Below are positions 46,509-55,098 of a stretch of DNA of 64,000 bases, one piece after another; positions within the stretch are counted from its first letter, which is position 1; each line of letters starts with the position of its first letter. This stretch comes from Vibrio tapetis subsp. quintayensis (lineage in GTDB: Bacteria > Pseudomonadota > Gammaproteobacteria > Enterobacterales > Vibrionaceae): positions 62,001 through 126,000 of the forward strand of contig NZ_JAUFQV010000025.1 of NCBI RefSeq assembly GCF_030409945.1, read 5' to 3'. The notes beneath the pieces were generated by a model, which made no database searches, was not told where the DNA came from, and saw only the letters and a list, made by a program, of their open reading frames with translations. The translations under genes were made by a program, and so were the position numbers.

Positions 46509-47093
46509 ATGAAAAAAATTACCATTATAGGGCTATCCGTTCTTTTAACAGCGTGTGCCTCTGATACGTATGAAAAAGGTGTGACTAGCGAGTCTTACAA
46601 AGAAGACTACAAGGTAGACACTATCGCGCAGCCGATCACGGCTAAAAGCGAGACTATGATTAAAGAAGAGTCGGTGATGGCCTCTGAGTCAGCAGCTACA
46701 GCGAAAGCTGCGCCTGTTGTACAGGAACAAAAGCCGGTTCAACTTGCTCCTCAAACTGCGAAGAAAAAAATTAAAATTGTACCGCCGACTCACAAGCAAA
46801 TGAAAATGAGCCCGCGTTACGGCTATACAATCCAAGTTATCGCATTAGATCGCGAAAGCAAACTGAACGGTTTTGCAGATAAACTCCCTGACGGGCAGCC
46901 GATCTGGGGCAACTACAAGCAAGTTAAAGGCACTAATTGGTATACAATTCTTTATGGAGACTACGCATCAAGAGCCGAAGCTAAAGCCGCGATTGCTACG
47001 TTGCCAAAAGAATTCCAAAAACTAAAACCTTTTGCTAAAAGCATCGACGATATTAAGAACTCTGATTATCCATCAATGAATAAGTTGAAGTAA
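46509..47093 (+). CDS. SPOR-domain lipoprotein
   Basis: A 194-residue lipoprotein (lipobox LTAC, Cys16) with a disordered linker rich in Lys, Glu, Ala and Gln, and a C-terminal SPOR domain (YTIQVIALDRESKLNGF ... WYTILYGDYASRAEAKAAI). SPOR domains bind denuded peptidoglycan at the division septum. The domain is shorter than usual but includes both repeat halves. A strong terminator follows. It probably acts in cell division or envelope organisation. Confidence 0.88.
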   Translation: MKKITIIGLSVLLTACASDTYEKGVTSESYKEDYKVDTIAQPITAKSETMIKEESVMASESAATAKAAPVVQEQKPVQLAPQTAKKKIKIVPPTHKQMKMSPRYGYTIQVIALDRESKLNGFADKLPDGQPIWGNYKQVKGTNWYTILYGDYASRAEAKAAIATLPKEFQKLKPFAKSIDDIKNSDYPSMNKLK

Positions 47094-47113
47094 CAGAGTT
47101 TAAGCGAAAAGAG

Positions 47114-47136
47114 AAAGGGGCGTTTGCCCCTTTTTT
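47114..47136 (+). terminator. Rho-independent terminator
   Basis: AAAGGGGC (47114-47121) pairs with GCCCCTTT (47126-47133) around GTTT and runs on into T residues. Confidence 0.92.
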
Positions 47137-47265
47137 ATGTCTGTTTGATGGGTATGTAATCAGTCGCGTTCAAATTAGAATTGTTTGACATGATTTTTAC
47201 TGAATCTCAATGTTGAAACCTATAAACTGGTTTCAATCATGTTTTTTCATGGAAAGAACCTCGCA

Positions 47266-48261
47266 ATGAATCAAAAAAACATCTTGCTGCTGTGTGGTGG
47301 TGGCTCTAGCGAACACGAAGTATCGCTGATTTCTGCAAATTATTTGCAGCAACAACTGTCTCTCACTTCTCACTTCAACGTTATTCGTGTTGAAATGAGC
47401 AAGACAGACTGGCGCTTAGAAAACGGTGAAAAAACGGAACTTGATATCGCCCATTCGGCCCTAAAAGGCGACAAGCACAATTTTCCGATCGATTATATCG
47501 TGCCGTGCATCCATGGTTACCCAGGAGAGACAGGGGACGTTCAATCTCTTTTCGAACTGGCAAAAATCCCATATCTAGGCTGCGGACCAGAAGCAAGCAC
47601 CAATAGCTTCAACAAAATCACTTCCAAACTTTGGTATGACGCACTTAACATCCCAAATACTCCATACCTGTTCCTATCAGAAAACAACGAAGAGGCGCAT
47701 AAGCAAGCGCATTCTGCATTCGATAAATGGGGCAAAGTATTCGTTAAGGCCGCTTGCCAAGGCTCATCTGTTGGTTGCTACAGTGTCACTTCAAAGCAAG
47801 AGTTGGATGATGCGGTTACCAATGCATTTAGCTATTCAGACCAAGTACTTATTGAACAGTCCGTTAAGCCTCGTGAATTAGAAGTTGCTGGGTTTGAGTA
47901 CAACGGTGAGCTCAATATTAGTAAGCCCGGTGAAGTCATAGCCCCTGAGGGCATGTTCTATAGCTACGAAGAAAAATACAGTTCTGATAGCCACTCATTA
48001 ACCGAGATTGAAGCCAAAGATCTGACTGATGAGCAACTCGGCCAAATCAAAGAGTTCGCTTATAAAGTTTTCAAACAAATGAACCTGAAAGATTTGTCAC
48101 GAATCGATTTCTTTTTGACGGAAGACGGGCATATTTACCTGAACGAAGTGAATACGTTCCCAGGAATGACTCCAATCTCTATGTTCCCTAAAATGGTATC
48201 TAATCATGGTATTGTGTTTAGCGACTTTCTTAAAGAAGCCATAGATTCAGCGTTAAGTTAA
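47266..48261 (+). CDS. ddl: D-alanine--D-alanine ligase
   Basis: The 331-residue product is an ATP-grasp ligase with the Ddl N-terminal LLLCGGGSSEHEVSLISA and the C-terminal metal-binding EVNTFPGMTPISMFP. It makes D-Ala-D-Ala for peptidoglycan. ATG at 47266 has GGAAAG upstream; a longer frame from 47239 is less likely. It is the chromosome-2-type Ddl that precedes yciH in V. cholerae, here separated from it by a recombinase gene. Its stop overlaps the convergent recombinase gene by 4 bases. Confidence 0.93.
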   Translation: MNQKNILLLCGGGSSEHEVSLISANYLQQQLSLTSHFNVIRVEMSKTDWRLENGEKTELDIAHSALKGDKHNFPIDYIVPCIHGYPGETGDVQSLFELAKIPYLGCGPEASTNSFNKITSKLWYDALNIPNTPYLFLSENNEEAHKQAHSAFDKWGKVFVKAACQGSSVGCYSVTSKQELDDAVTNAFSYSDQVLIEQSVKPRELEVAGFEYNGELNISKPGEVIAPEGMFYSYEEKYSSDSHSLTEIEAKDLTDEQLGQIKEFAYKVFKQMNLKDLSRIDFFLTEDGHIYLNEVNTFPGMTPISMFPKMVSNHGIVFSDFLKEAIDSALS

Positions 48262-49220
48262 TCCCACGGTTTAATTAACGTAAACTTCATAATTTCTTGT
48301 TCTGCTTTACGTTTCCGCCCTAGATACTGGGCGGGCATAGCAGGGCTCAGCCACCTCCCAAAATCCTTAATATCTTGAATATTGTATCCTTGGGATGCTA
48401 ACTCACGTGCCGCACCGACGCGAGTTGATTGACCCGAAAACTTAAGGTCGTTAGGTAAGCCAAGTAAATCACTTGCTCTTCGAAAGACTCGGTATATTGA
48501 AGAGTCATCCAGCGCCCCGTGATATAGATTTCCATGCTTATCCACACGACAAAACACATTTCCGGGAGCCACCGTGTTGAGCTCCAGCCATTTACATAAA
48601 ACTCCATTGGCCCTATCACTCAGTACGTATTGCTGATCACCTATTAATAACTGTATACCGGATTGGGTGTGAACTATGTCATTGTTCGTCAGGTGTTTCA
48701 GCTCGGAGCGCTTCATTGCGCACTCAAACATGAGCGAGTAGATCGCCAAGTCTCGTATGTCTTTCGTGTCTAATGAGTTTCCTAGTATCGTAAACAAAGA
48801 ATCTAGATGACCACAGGTAAATGCGTTTGCACTACGGCCATCACCAGATTTATCGACACGCAATTGTGAAAGCGTTAACTTAATTTTTCGATGATTGGTC
48901 GGCTCAGGAATAGAATGCAAACGATGAATTGCACCTATTGTGAGTGCATAGCGCCTAATCGACGAGTACTTTCGTTGCTTGGCTTCACTTTCCAGAAAAA
49001 TCCGAACAGCTGACACAGATGCTGGTAGGCAATGTACTTGTTTTAACGCGCAAAATTCCACAAAGCGGTTCCAATCGTTCACCATCGACTTAAGTGAGTT
49101 ACTAGAATATAACCCGTGGGTAAGGGTGTTCAAATCATTGAAACTAATCGGCCGAGAGAATATTTGACAACTTTTATAAAGTTTTTGTTTATCTGTGATC
49201 AGAGGGATGTTTTTCTTCAT
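48258..49220 (-). CDS. Tyrosine recombinase (integrase family), solitary
   Basis: The protein (320 residues from ATG 49220, 331 from TTG 49253) has an N-terminal SAM-like DNA-binding region and a tyrosine-recombinase catalytic domain. In 331-numbering the active residues are Arg182 (MKRSEL), Arg278 (GQSTRVGAA), Trp301 (GRWLSPAMP) and Tyr310 (AQYLG). Where most members have His in the HxxR box, this protein has Gln275. No phage, conjugation, cassette or att-repeat genes are nearby. It may be a resident recombinase of unknown site, or a relic of a mobile element. Confidence 0.85.
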   Translation of the reverse strand: MKKNIPLITDKQKLYKSCQIFSRPISFNDLNTLTHGLYSSNSLKSMVNDWNRFVEFCALKQVHCLPASVSAVRIFLESEAKQRKYSSIRRYALTIGAIHRLHSIPEPTNHRKIKLTLSQLRVDKSGDGRSANAFTCGHLDSLFTILGNSLDTKDIRDLAIYSLMFECAMKRSELKHLTNNDIVHTQSGIQLLIGDQQYVLSDRANGVLCKWLELNTVAPGNVFCRVDKHGNLYHGALDDSSIYRVFRRASDLLGLPNDLKFSGQSTRVGAARELASQGYNIQDIKDFGRWLSPAMPAQYLGRKRKAEQEIMKFTLIKPWD

Positions 49221-49315
49221 AGTTGGCGCACTATAACCAGATAAATTGAACAAATTCTACTTGATAAACACAAATTTACAATTATTATTAGTAGAAACAA
49301 TAAACTAAGAGTTGC

Positions 49316-49684
49316 ATGCTAATGGCTAATACAATGCATCGTGGTTATACAATACAGTCATCTAACGCTAATCCAGATATTTGGCAAGTTCGTATTAAGA
49401 ACAGAGTGTTAGCTGGCAATCTTGCTGCCGTTAAAAAGAGCGTTGATTGGTGGTGTGATACTGCGTCCCTCATTGACCCTAAAGAGTTTTCGTCTCTTGC
49501 TGCTAATCGTCCAGCTTCTGGTGGTAGTTCAGAAGAAAACTACAACGGTTATAGCTTAAAAAATGATACCGGAGCTGCGAATGCTTGGTATTGCTTCTTT
49601 AATGGACGATTAATTAAGGGCGGCAAGGCGGCTATTCAAAAACATATTGATGCTCACTTGGCGGCGGCCGCTAGAAAAGGCTAA
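49316..49684 (+). CDS. DUF3319 domain protein
   Basis: A 122-residue protein with two similar halves: HRGYTIQSSNANPDIWQVRIKNRVLAGN and NGYSLKNDTGAANAWYCFFNGRLIKGG, each followed by a short helix (KKSVDWW, IQKHIDAHL). The repeat pattern is the DUF3319 family. It starts at ATG 49316 (49322 also possible) and precedes yciH by 35 bases, so the two are likely co-transcribed, an arrangement I recall in V. cholerae. Confidence 0.82.
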   Translation: MLMANTMHRGYTIQSSNANPDIWQVRIKNRVLAGNLAAVKKSVDWWCDTASLIDPKEFSSLAANRPASGGSSEENYNGYSLKNDTGAANAWYCFFNGRLIKGGKAAIQKHIDAHLAAAARKG

Positions 49685-49719
49685 AATACCTGAGTGACTA
49701 ACAAGTAGAAAAGAAGTTT

Positions 49720-50031
49720 ATGAGCCTCGTATATTCGACTGATGTCGGCAGAATTAAGCAAGAAGAACCAAAACAAGAACGTCCAAAAGGCGATGGTGTT
49801 GTCCGTGTCCAACGACAAACTAAAGGCCGAAAAGGCAAGGGGGTTTGTATTATCTCCGGGTTAGACTTAGATGATGCACCTCTGAAACTACTGGCAGCTG
49901 AACTTAAAAAGGTTTGTGGTTGTGGTGGTTCAGTCAAAGATGGAACCATTGAAATTCAAGGTGACGCTCGAGACAAAATCAAAGCGCACTTGGAAAAGAA
50001 AGGCCACACAGTGAAACTAGCCGGAGGCTAA
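49720..50031 (+). CDS. yciH: YciH, SUI1-family translation initiation inhibitor
   Basis: The 103-residue product is a SUI1/eIF1 domain with GRKGKGVCIISGLDLDDAPL and LKKVCGCGGSVKDGTIEIQGD. E. coli YciH is a stress-related factor that affects initiation fidelity. It ends in a strong terminator. Its position next to DUF3319 and ddl matches the gene order I recall from V. cholerae chromosome 2. Confidence 0.93.
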   Translation: MSLVYSTDVGRIKQEEPKQERPKGDGVVRVQRQTKGRKGKGVCIISGLDLDDAPLKLLAAELKKVCGCGGSVKDGTIEIQGDARDKIKAHLEKKGHTVKLAGG

Positions 50032-50044
50032 ATTCCTCGTTTCA

Positions 50045-50073
50045 AAGCCAAGCGTTCTGCTTGGCTTTTTTGT
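50045..50073 (+). terminator. Rho-independent terminator
   Basis: AAAGCCAAGC (50045-50054) pairs perfectly with GCTTGGCTTT (50060-50069) around GTTCT, and T residues continue. Confidence 0.93.
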
Positions 50074-50234
50074 ATCATTCCAAAACAGGTTTTCGTTACT
50101 GATCGTGTTGATAGTGAGAGTTATTGAGCAACAATGACGCAGTCAGACAAAAACATTTCATTAATATTTGATTTACATCTCGCGCAATTTTAAACTTCGA
50201 CTTCAACACCTACATCATAATAAGAAGTAAAGTC

Positions 50235-51074
50235 ATGAAATTGGAAACTGTCGATTACCTTGCTGCTGACGCCGCCGAGCAATTCGTAAAATCACTAAGA
50301 GAGACCGGATTCGGTGTTCTCAAAAATCATCCTGTGCCAAAGGAGCTCGTAGAGTCCATTTATTCAAATTGGCATGCGTTCTTCTTGACTGAGCGCAAAA
50401 ACGAATTCAGATTCAACGCAGAAACCCAGGATGGATACTTTCCACCAAGTGTTTCTGAGATTGCGAAAGGACATTCCGTAAAAGACATTAAAGAATATTT
50501 CCATGTTTATCCTTGGGGCCAAATTCCTGAAGAGTTAAAAGAGCAGATCTTAGACTATTACCAAAGAGCCGACGCATTTGCACAAGAGCTCCTCGGTTGG
50601 GTAGAAACTCACGCACCAAAGGAAATTCAGGAAAAATTCTCTGTTTCGTTATCTGAAATGATCAGAGAAAGTGATAAAACACTCTTGCGTGTACTTCATT
50701 ATCCACCGATGACTGGTGAAGAAGAGCCTGGCGCCATTCGAGCAGCCGCTCATGAAGATATTAACTTACTGACTGTCTTACCAGCCGCAAATGAACCAGG
50801 CCTGCAAGTGAAGAGTAAAGACGGTGAGTGGTTAGATGTGCCTTGTGATTTTGGCAACTTGATCATCAACATAGGCGATATGCTCCAGGAAGCGTCTGCT
50901 GGATATTTCCCAAGTACAACGCATCGCGTGATAAATCCAACCGGTGGACGACAAGATCAATCGAGAATTTCTCTTCCATTGTTTTTGCATCCAAAACCAG
51001 AAGTTGTGTTATCAGAAAAATACACAGCAGATAGCTATCTAATGGAACGCTTACGCGAACTCGGCGTGATCTAA
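50235..51074 (+). CDS. Isopenicillin-N-synthase-like Fe(II)/2-oxoglutarate oxygenase
   Basis: The 279-residue product has the double-stranded beta-helix oxygenase fold: iron ligands His173 and Asp175 (AAHEDIN) and His230 (STTHRVINP), and the co-substrate-binding Arg244-x-Ser246 (SRISLPLF). The N-terminal TGFGVLKNH is the IPNS-family start. All catalytic residues are present. The substrate is unknown; no biosynthetic cluster surrounds it. Confidence 0.92.
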   Translation: MKLETVDYLAADAAEQFVKSLRETGFGVLKNHPVPKELVESIYSNWHAFFLTERKNEFRFNAETQDGYFPPSVSEIAKGHSVKDIKEYFHVYPWGQIPEELKEQILDYYQRADAFAQELLGWVETHAPKEIQEKFSVSLSEMIRESDKTLLRVLHYPPMTGEEEPGAIRAAAHEDINLLTVLPAANEPGLQVKSKDGEWLDVPCDFGNLIINIGDMLQEASAGYFPSTTHRVINPTGGRQDQSRISLPLFLHPKPEVVLSEKYTADSYLMERLRELGVI

Positions 51075-51558
51075 GAATAGCTACAGACATCAGCTAATAG
51101 TCAGGACTTAATCTTTGATTAAAGTAATGATTATTAGCTATTTTATGGTAAATACCGGTTATAGTTAAATAGCCTACGTAAGTAGCTTGTTGGGTTATAG
51201 GGGGATAGTGATTGGGGATCCAATCGATTACTACAATACCTTATTTAACATAATATACATAATGCGCACTGAGGTTGTAAGAGCAATTTAGTAATCTCCG
51301 GTTTGACCTATTTTAAAATGTACTATTAAGCTTAACCATTGCGTTCCACTTTAGGGTCTAATATTGATGCTGCGAAGGTTTAAGCTTAATCAACGAGCAT
51401 TATGACAATCAACAGTTACCCCGTAACTAAATCTAACGGCATTACTCGCTTAGTGTCTCTGGCCGTGCATTTGTTCTTGGGATCTTAGTTTTAGTTTCCT
51501 ATCATTGAATATGTTATATTATCTTACGCAACAATAACTTAGAGAACTTAGTAAAACT
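51075..51558. other. 484-base gap, AT-rich, probably decayed
   Basis: No gene is supported. The only notable frame is a 28-codon one at 51402-51488 beginning MTINSYPVTKSNGITRL and ending in a hydrophobic stretch, with no convincing ribosome-binding site; it might be the start of a truncated gene. Two near copies of TTAAGCTTAA lie in the second half. Confidence 0.4.
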
Positions 51559-51948
51559 ATGACTTATAGAAAAATTTCTGCCATATTGATGGCTGTGTTC
51601 TTTTTAAGAGGAGTTATCGTCATAGCTAGCCATAACCAAGCTAATAACGCCTGCCAACGTATTGCTAGCCAGGCGGTAGATATTGACCGTTCAATGAGGA
51701 TTCCTAACGGCCAAGTTCCGATTTATAAGGATTGGTTTGTCGCCCTAAGAGTTTGTCAAAAAGACGTAAACAGCCTAAACGTACCCCTCCTCTTTGACAT
51801 CAAAAACTGGCGTTATGAAGATTTATTCCCTCTAATTTACAGTAAGGAAGTTGCCTTATCTCTAGGAGATGAGTCTTTTTATGTCAGAGACAGCTCTAAA
51901 TATAGAGATCTGCCTAGCGTTGAAGGCGCAAAAATTACGACTTATTAG
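51559..51948 (+). CDS. Small protein with N-terminal membrane anchor, unknown
   Basis: A 129-residue frame with one hydrophobic segment at the N-terminus (ILMAVFFLRGVIVIA) and a mixed, partly charged remainder with three cysteines. No clear ribosome-binding site or known domain. It stands alone in a gene-poor region that looks like accessory DNA. It reads as a possible genuine protein by composition, but I cannot name a family. Confidence 0.5.
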   Translation: MTYRKISAILMAVFFLRGVIVIASHNQANNACQRIASQAVDIDRSMRIPNGQVPIYKDWFVALRVCQKDVNSLNVPLLFDIKNWRYEDLFPLIYSKEVALSLGDESFYVRDSSKYRDLPSVEGAKITTY

Positions 51949-52180
51949 TATTGGCCGTCGTTATTCATACGTTAGCCACCTAACGATGCATAAACGCGCT
52001 CGCTAACATTCTCAAAGTTGTCGAAACGAGCCGAAAATCCCAGCGCTACAATTCATTACATACCCTTACAAAGTTCCCACATCACTTTGCTGATAATTCT
52101 GTGATTATAGGCTCATCCAATTCATTTTCGTTCACTATTAACGGTGTGCGTTTTTACATTGGGTACATTAATTTGTATCT

Positions 52181-52273
52181 TCAATGAAAAGTTCATCCCC
52201 TTAATTGAATTTTCATTGATCCACTGATACCTAAGTCCAGCGCCACATAAGTAGCTGGACTTCTTCTTTTCTT
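52181..52273 (+). ncRNA. Candidate small RNA: long stem-loop plus terminator
   Basis: TCAATGAAAA (52181-52190) pairs perfectly with TTTTCATTGA (52210-52219). Its 19-base loop contains TCATCCCCTTAA, complementary to a purine-rich ribosome-binding site and start codon (AAGGGGATGA). After 13 bases, AAGTCCAGC (52233-52241) pairs with GCTGGACTT (52254-52262) and a T-rich tail follows (TCTTCTTTTCTT). This layout, seed loop plus terminator hairpin, is that of Hfq-type sRNAs. The promoter is not clear: TTTACA-N17-TATCTT at 52153-52181 would start within the first stem. Confidence 0.45.
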
Positions 52274-52830
52274 GCCCACTCAAATACGTACACTTGTCAC
52301 CTTATCGGCTCCAACGATACCAAAACACATCGTCTCGTTACTATTTCAATACACGAAAAGTTACATCGTAACTCGTATTTAACTATATCCAATATAAAAA
52401 ACCTCGTCGAAGACTTTACGTAATAAAATTACAGCTCATGAATAACCTGTGTATAAGTTTGAGTTCTGGTGTGAGATAGTAAGCATCCCCCACAGGATTA
52501 TGCTAACTCGTACCGTAGAATAATGCTTCACGCTAATCCAACCATCAAAACAAACACTACTAAGTCTTTGTTTTAAAAGTAGAGAGATACAAATGCAGTT
52601 TATCTCACTAGATAGTAAGTGCTCACTTTAGTAATTAGCTCACCTTGTCACACATTAGCACTGTCACTTCTTTATTCTCTGGTACACACTGACCAATAGT
52701 TGATTTTATGGACGTCGTAGCTTTGGTTATTGCATTCTGGGTAACAAAAGGATGGGGGTTTATGTAGAGAGGTAGAAAGAGTTCAATTACAGTCCGTGTA
52801 TGCGGTGTTTAGTTATAGTGCACTAAATGT

Positions 52831-52854
52831 AAAAAAGCACCCTATTGGGTGCTT
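52831..52854 (-). terminator. Rho-independent terminator of yoaH
   Basis: AAGCACCC (52835-52842) pairs with GGGTGCTT (52847-52854) around TATT. On the minus strand it is followed by a run of U (the A run at 52831-52836), 8 bases after the yoaH stop. Confidence 0.88.
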
Positions 52855-52861
52855 CTAAAAA

Positions 52862-53014
52862 TCAGTCTTCTTTACTTTCACTTTGTTCTTTGCGGATATC
52901 TTCAGCAACGACTTTGATGGCTTGGGCGGTACTCATGCCCTCTTCCATAAGTTTTTGAATTCGCTCTACTGCGAGTTGCTGTTCTTGGTGAGATAAGCTT
53001 ATATCTTGAAACAT
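52862..53014 (-). CDS. yoaH: YoaH (UPF0181) small protein
   Basis: A 50-codon frame encodes [20 protein letters not shown], then [20 protein letters not shown] and a charged tail. It aligns from memory with E. coli YoaH ([34 protein letters not shown]). Small helical protein of unknown function. GGAGG lies 7 bases before the ATG, inside a strong stem-loop, and a terminator follows. It is shorter than most gene-finder cut-offs. Confidence 0.88.
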   Translation of the reverse strand: MFQDISLSHQEQQLAVERIQKLMEEGMSTAQAIKVVAEDIRKEQSESKED

Positions 53015-53015
53015 G

Positions 53016-53039
53016 TCGGCCTCCATAATTGGAGGCCGA
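53016..53039 (-). promoter_or_regulatory. Stem-loop covering the yoaH ribosome-binding site
   Basis: TCGGCCTCC (53016-53024) pairs perfectly with GGAGGCCGA (53031-53039) around a 6-base loop. On the minus strand the 3' arm contains the GGAGG Shine-Dalgarno of yoaH, so folding would hide it. It also lies 14 bases after the stop of the TraF-like gene, where it may act as an incomplete terminator or processing site. Confidence 0.55.
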
Positions 53040-53053
53040 GAATAGCGAATATT

Positions 53054-54163
53054 TTAATAATTGGAAAGGAAATTAATGTATACGCCCATTGAATCTTTGT
53101 TCGTGTAACTTGCACCGATATCGAGTGTGATGATATTAAGTGGAGATAAGCCAATACCTGCGGTGATCGTGCCATCATCATCTGCACGTGCTAAGTTAGT
53201 ATAGTAACCTGCCCTTAGCTGCATTTGTCTCATGATGTCACCCTCAATTCCCACGCGAAGCATTTGTTCATTATCATTAACACCGACAAACTTTTCTCTT
53301 TCTACTAGGTCATAGTCCACACTCAATGCAAAATAGTCCCCAACCAAGCCAGCTCCGATGGTGTAATTTGGCGTTAATTGGTATTTGTAGCTTGAAGTAC
53401 CAATCGTGTTTGTCTCGATTTCGCGTGACATGATATTCATTGCAGAAAAACCGACACGATAAGGTCCGTAGAACCAAACCGCACCCGCATCCATATTGAA
53501 GGATGTTTCGCCAGACAAGGAATCGAAGATTGAGCTAAAGTTAAAGTCATCAAAAGACTTTTGATCTAAAAGTGTGTAGACACGTTGGATCTTTGGAGAA
53601 ACACCAAATGACATGTGCTGACCAAACACTGTATAGTATTTGGCAAAAGTCATGCCTAATTCCGTTATCCCTGCTGATAAAATTTGTGTATTAGAATTTG
53701 CGAGATCTAGATCAGGTGTTCCACCAGTAGCGATATTCGCTGTTACGTATGACTCAGTGTATGCCTTTCCAAATACGTTCATTGATACAAATGAATTGGG
53801 TATTGCGAATGCGGCAACCGCACCTATATCAAAGCTAAGCTCACCTTTATCCAGCTTATCTAACACTTCTTGCGCTTTTACAGGATCTGACCCGACATCT
53901 GCTGCTTCACCTATGGTCTTTACCATATCACCTTGATCGGTATAGGTAAGGCCAATACCCGGTAAAATCATGCCAGCATTGTCGTTCCTACGATAAAGTG
54001 CAGCAAGAGCGGGATTGTAAAATGGCGCAGTAAGAAAGTCTGCTGATACAACACCAGTACCGCCCATTGCGTCACCTCGGCCATCAACTGAATAGTTTGC
54101 AGCAGACACTGACGTTGCTGTTAGTGCAATTACGATAGACGCTGATAATCCGATTTTATTCAT
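53054..54163 (-). CDS. TraF-like (TraF_2) outer-membrane beta-barrel protein
   Basis: The 369-residue product has a signal peptide (ending VSA) and a beta-barrel-like mature part starting GRGDAMGGTGVVSADFLTAP, with NPALA as in FadL/TraF_2 proteins. Annotations often call this family conjugal transfer protein TraF, but no conjugation genes are present and the true role is unknown. It lies where further genes of the vxr operon are found in V. cholerae (vxrD, vxrE); I cannot tell whether it is equivalent to one of them. Its start is 63 bases from the vxrC stop, same strand. Confidence 0.82.
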   Translation of the reverse strand: MNKIGLSASIVIALTATSVSAANYSVDGRGDAMGGTGVVSADFLTAPFYNPALAALYRRNDNAGMILPGIGLTYTDQGDMVKTIGEAADVGSDPVKAQEVLDKLDKGELSFDIGAVAAFAIPNSFVSMNVFGKAYTESYVTANIATGGTPDLDLANSNTQILSAGITELGMTFAKYYTVFGQHMSFGVSPKIQRVYTLLDQKSFDDFNFSSIFDSLSGETSFNMDAGAVWFYGPYRVGFSAMNIMSREIETNTIGTSSYKYQLTPNYTIGAGLVGDYFALSVDYDLVEREKFVGVNDNEQMLRVGIEGDIMRQMQLRAGYYTNLARADDDGTITAGIGLSPLNIITLDIGASYTNKDSMGVYINFLSNY

Positions 54164-54226
54164 AACATAACCGCCAATAGTTCCTTTTCACTGTTATCGG
54201 CAGTAATTATCGAACCTTTAGCGCTA

Positions 54227-55096
54227 TTAATCTATAGATATGTCGTAAGTTTTGCTAATAACTTGCTGATCTTCTACGGAAATCGCACCTTGCCAACGTT
54301 TATGCGTAATAGAAACGGCTAAAACATAGCGATCAGGTTCAAGATCTCTTAATGGAATTTCGGTGGGATAATCACTTTCATACTCTTGGCTCCAGATCTT
54401 TTGATACTGACCATCTAAGTAATCAAACACAGATATATTCATAACGGGTAACGGACAATGCCTGTTAAGCAGGCCGGTTTTTTCTACTTTCCAAACCCCT
54501 TTTGCTTGCCAACGGAGAATCTCTTTTGATTGTGGCTCCGCCATCACGACCCAGGACTTCCATTCATCGCCTTCAACCGGTTTTATCGTGACTTGAAACA
54601 GCCCGCTGCTCAAACGCGAATTGAGGCTGTAGCTTTTTTGATAAACAAAATTACTTTTATCGTTGCTTGATAACCTTTCGAATTCTGTATCGGAAGACAC
54701 TTTGCTTTGAGGCCAGCGAGTGAATCCAATTGAGTCAATTTCCTTACGAGACAACAAATCGACGACAACACTCGAGGATTGTCGGCCGGGAGATTGGATT
54801 ACTTGCCTGCGAACAACAAGTTCGTCTACCCAATCGGGTAAAGGTTTTTTTTGTAACGACTGACCGCAATCTTTTTCTAGTGACTTGACGAAAAATTTGT
54901 CTAGGTGTTTTGCAACGTGCTCATCTGGCGACTGTTGCCAGACTTGAACGATGCCTTTAAAGGCACCGTCTAGATCATCTTGCAATAGTTTTTTATGGGC
55001 ATTAGTTAAGGCAGTTTGCTGTTCAAACCATTGGATGTTGTCATCAGCAATGGCCGCCGAACTAAGAATAACAACTAACGCAATCAGACCTTTCAC
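54227..55096 (-). CDS. vxrC: DUF2861 protein VxrC
   Basis: A 289-residue periplasmic protein with a signal peptide (MKGLIALVVILSSAAIA) and the DUF2861 domain. It starts at GTG two bases after the vxrB stop, with GAAGG inside vxrB, so expression is coupled. In V. cholerae vxrC is the third gene of the vxr operon; its function is unknown. Confidence 0.88.
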   Translation of the reverse strand: MKGLIALVVILSSAAIADDNIQWFEQQTALTNAHKKLLQDDLDGAFKGIVQVWQQSPDEHVAKHLDKFFVKSLEKDCGQSLQKKPLPDWVDELVVRRQVIQSPGRQSSSVVVDLLSRKEIDSIGFTRWPQSKVSSDTEFERLSSNDKSNFVYQKSYSLNSRLSSGLFQVTIKPVEGDEWKSWVVMAEPQSKEILRWQAKGVWKVEKTGLLNRHCPLPVMNISVFDYLDGQYQKIWSQEYESDYPTEIPLRDLEPDRYVLAVSITHKRWQGAISVEDQQVISKTYDISID

Positions 55097-55098
55097 AA

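Larger units (their letters stand above)
51949..52861. other. 913-base gap without long genes, holding a candidate sRNA
   Basis: Low-GC sequence with no long open frame on either strand. It contains the paired stem-loops described at 52181-52273 and, at its right end, the terminator of yoaH. No insertion-sequence ends or target-site duplications were recognised. Confidence 0.5.

Noticed and set aside
51960..52010. Possible integron attC-like core (ACCTAAC and GTTAGC elements)
   Set aside because: Only one half fits the core consensus, the spacing is wrong, no second site or integrase was found, and the hairpin CGTTAG/CTAACG is short.
52708..52767. 19-residue hydrophobic frame (MDVVALVIAFWVTKGWGFM)
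   Set aside because: No ribosome-binding site, promoter or terminator is seen nearby, unlike the 42434 peptide gene.
53054..54163. Evidence of a conjugative element from the TraF-like name
   Set aside because: No other transfer genes are present and the family name is misleading; the protein looks like an outer-membrane barrel.
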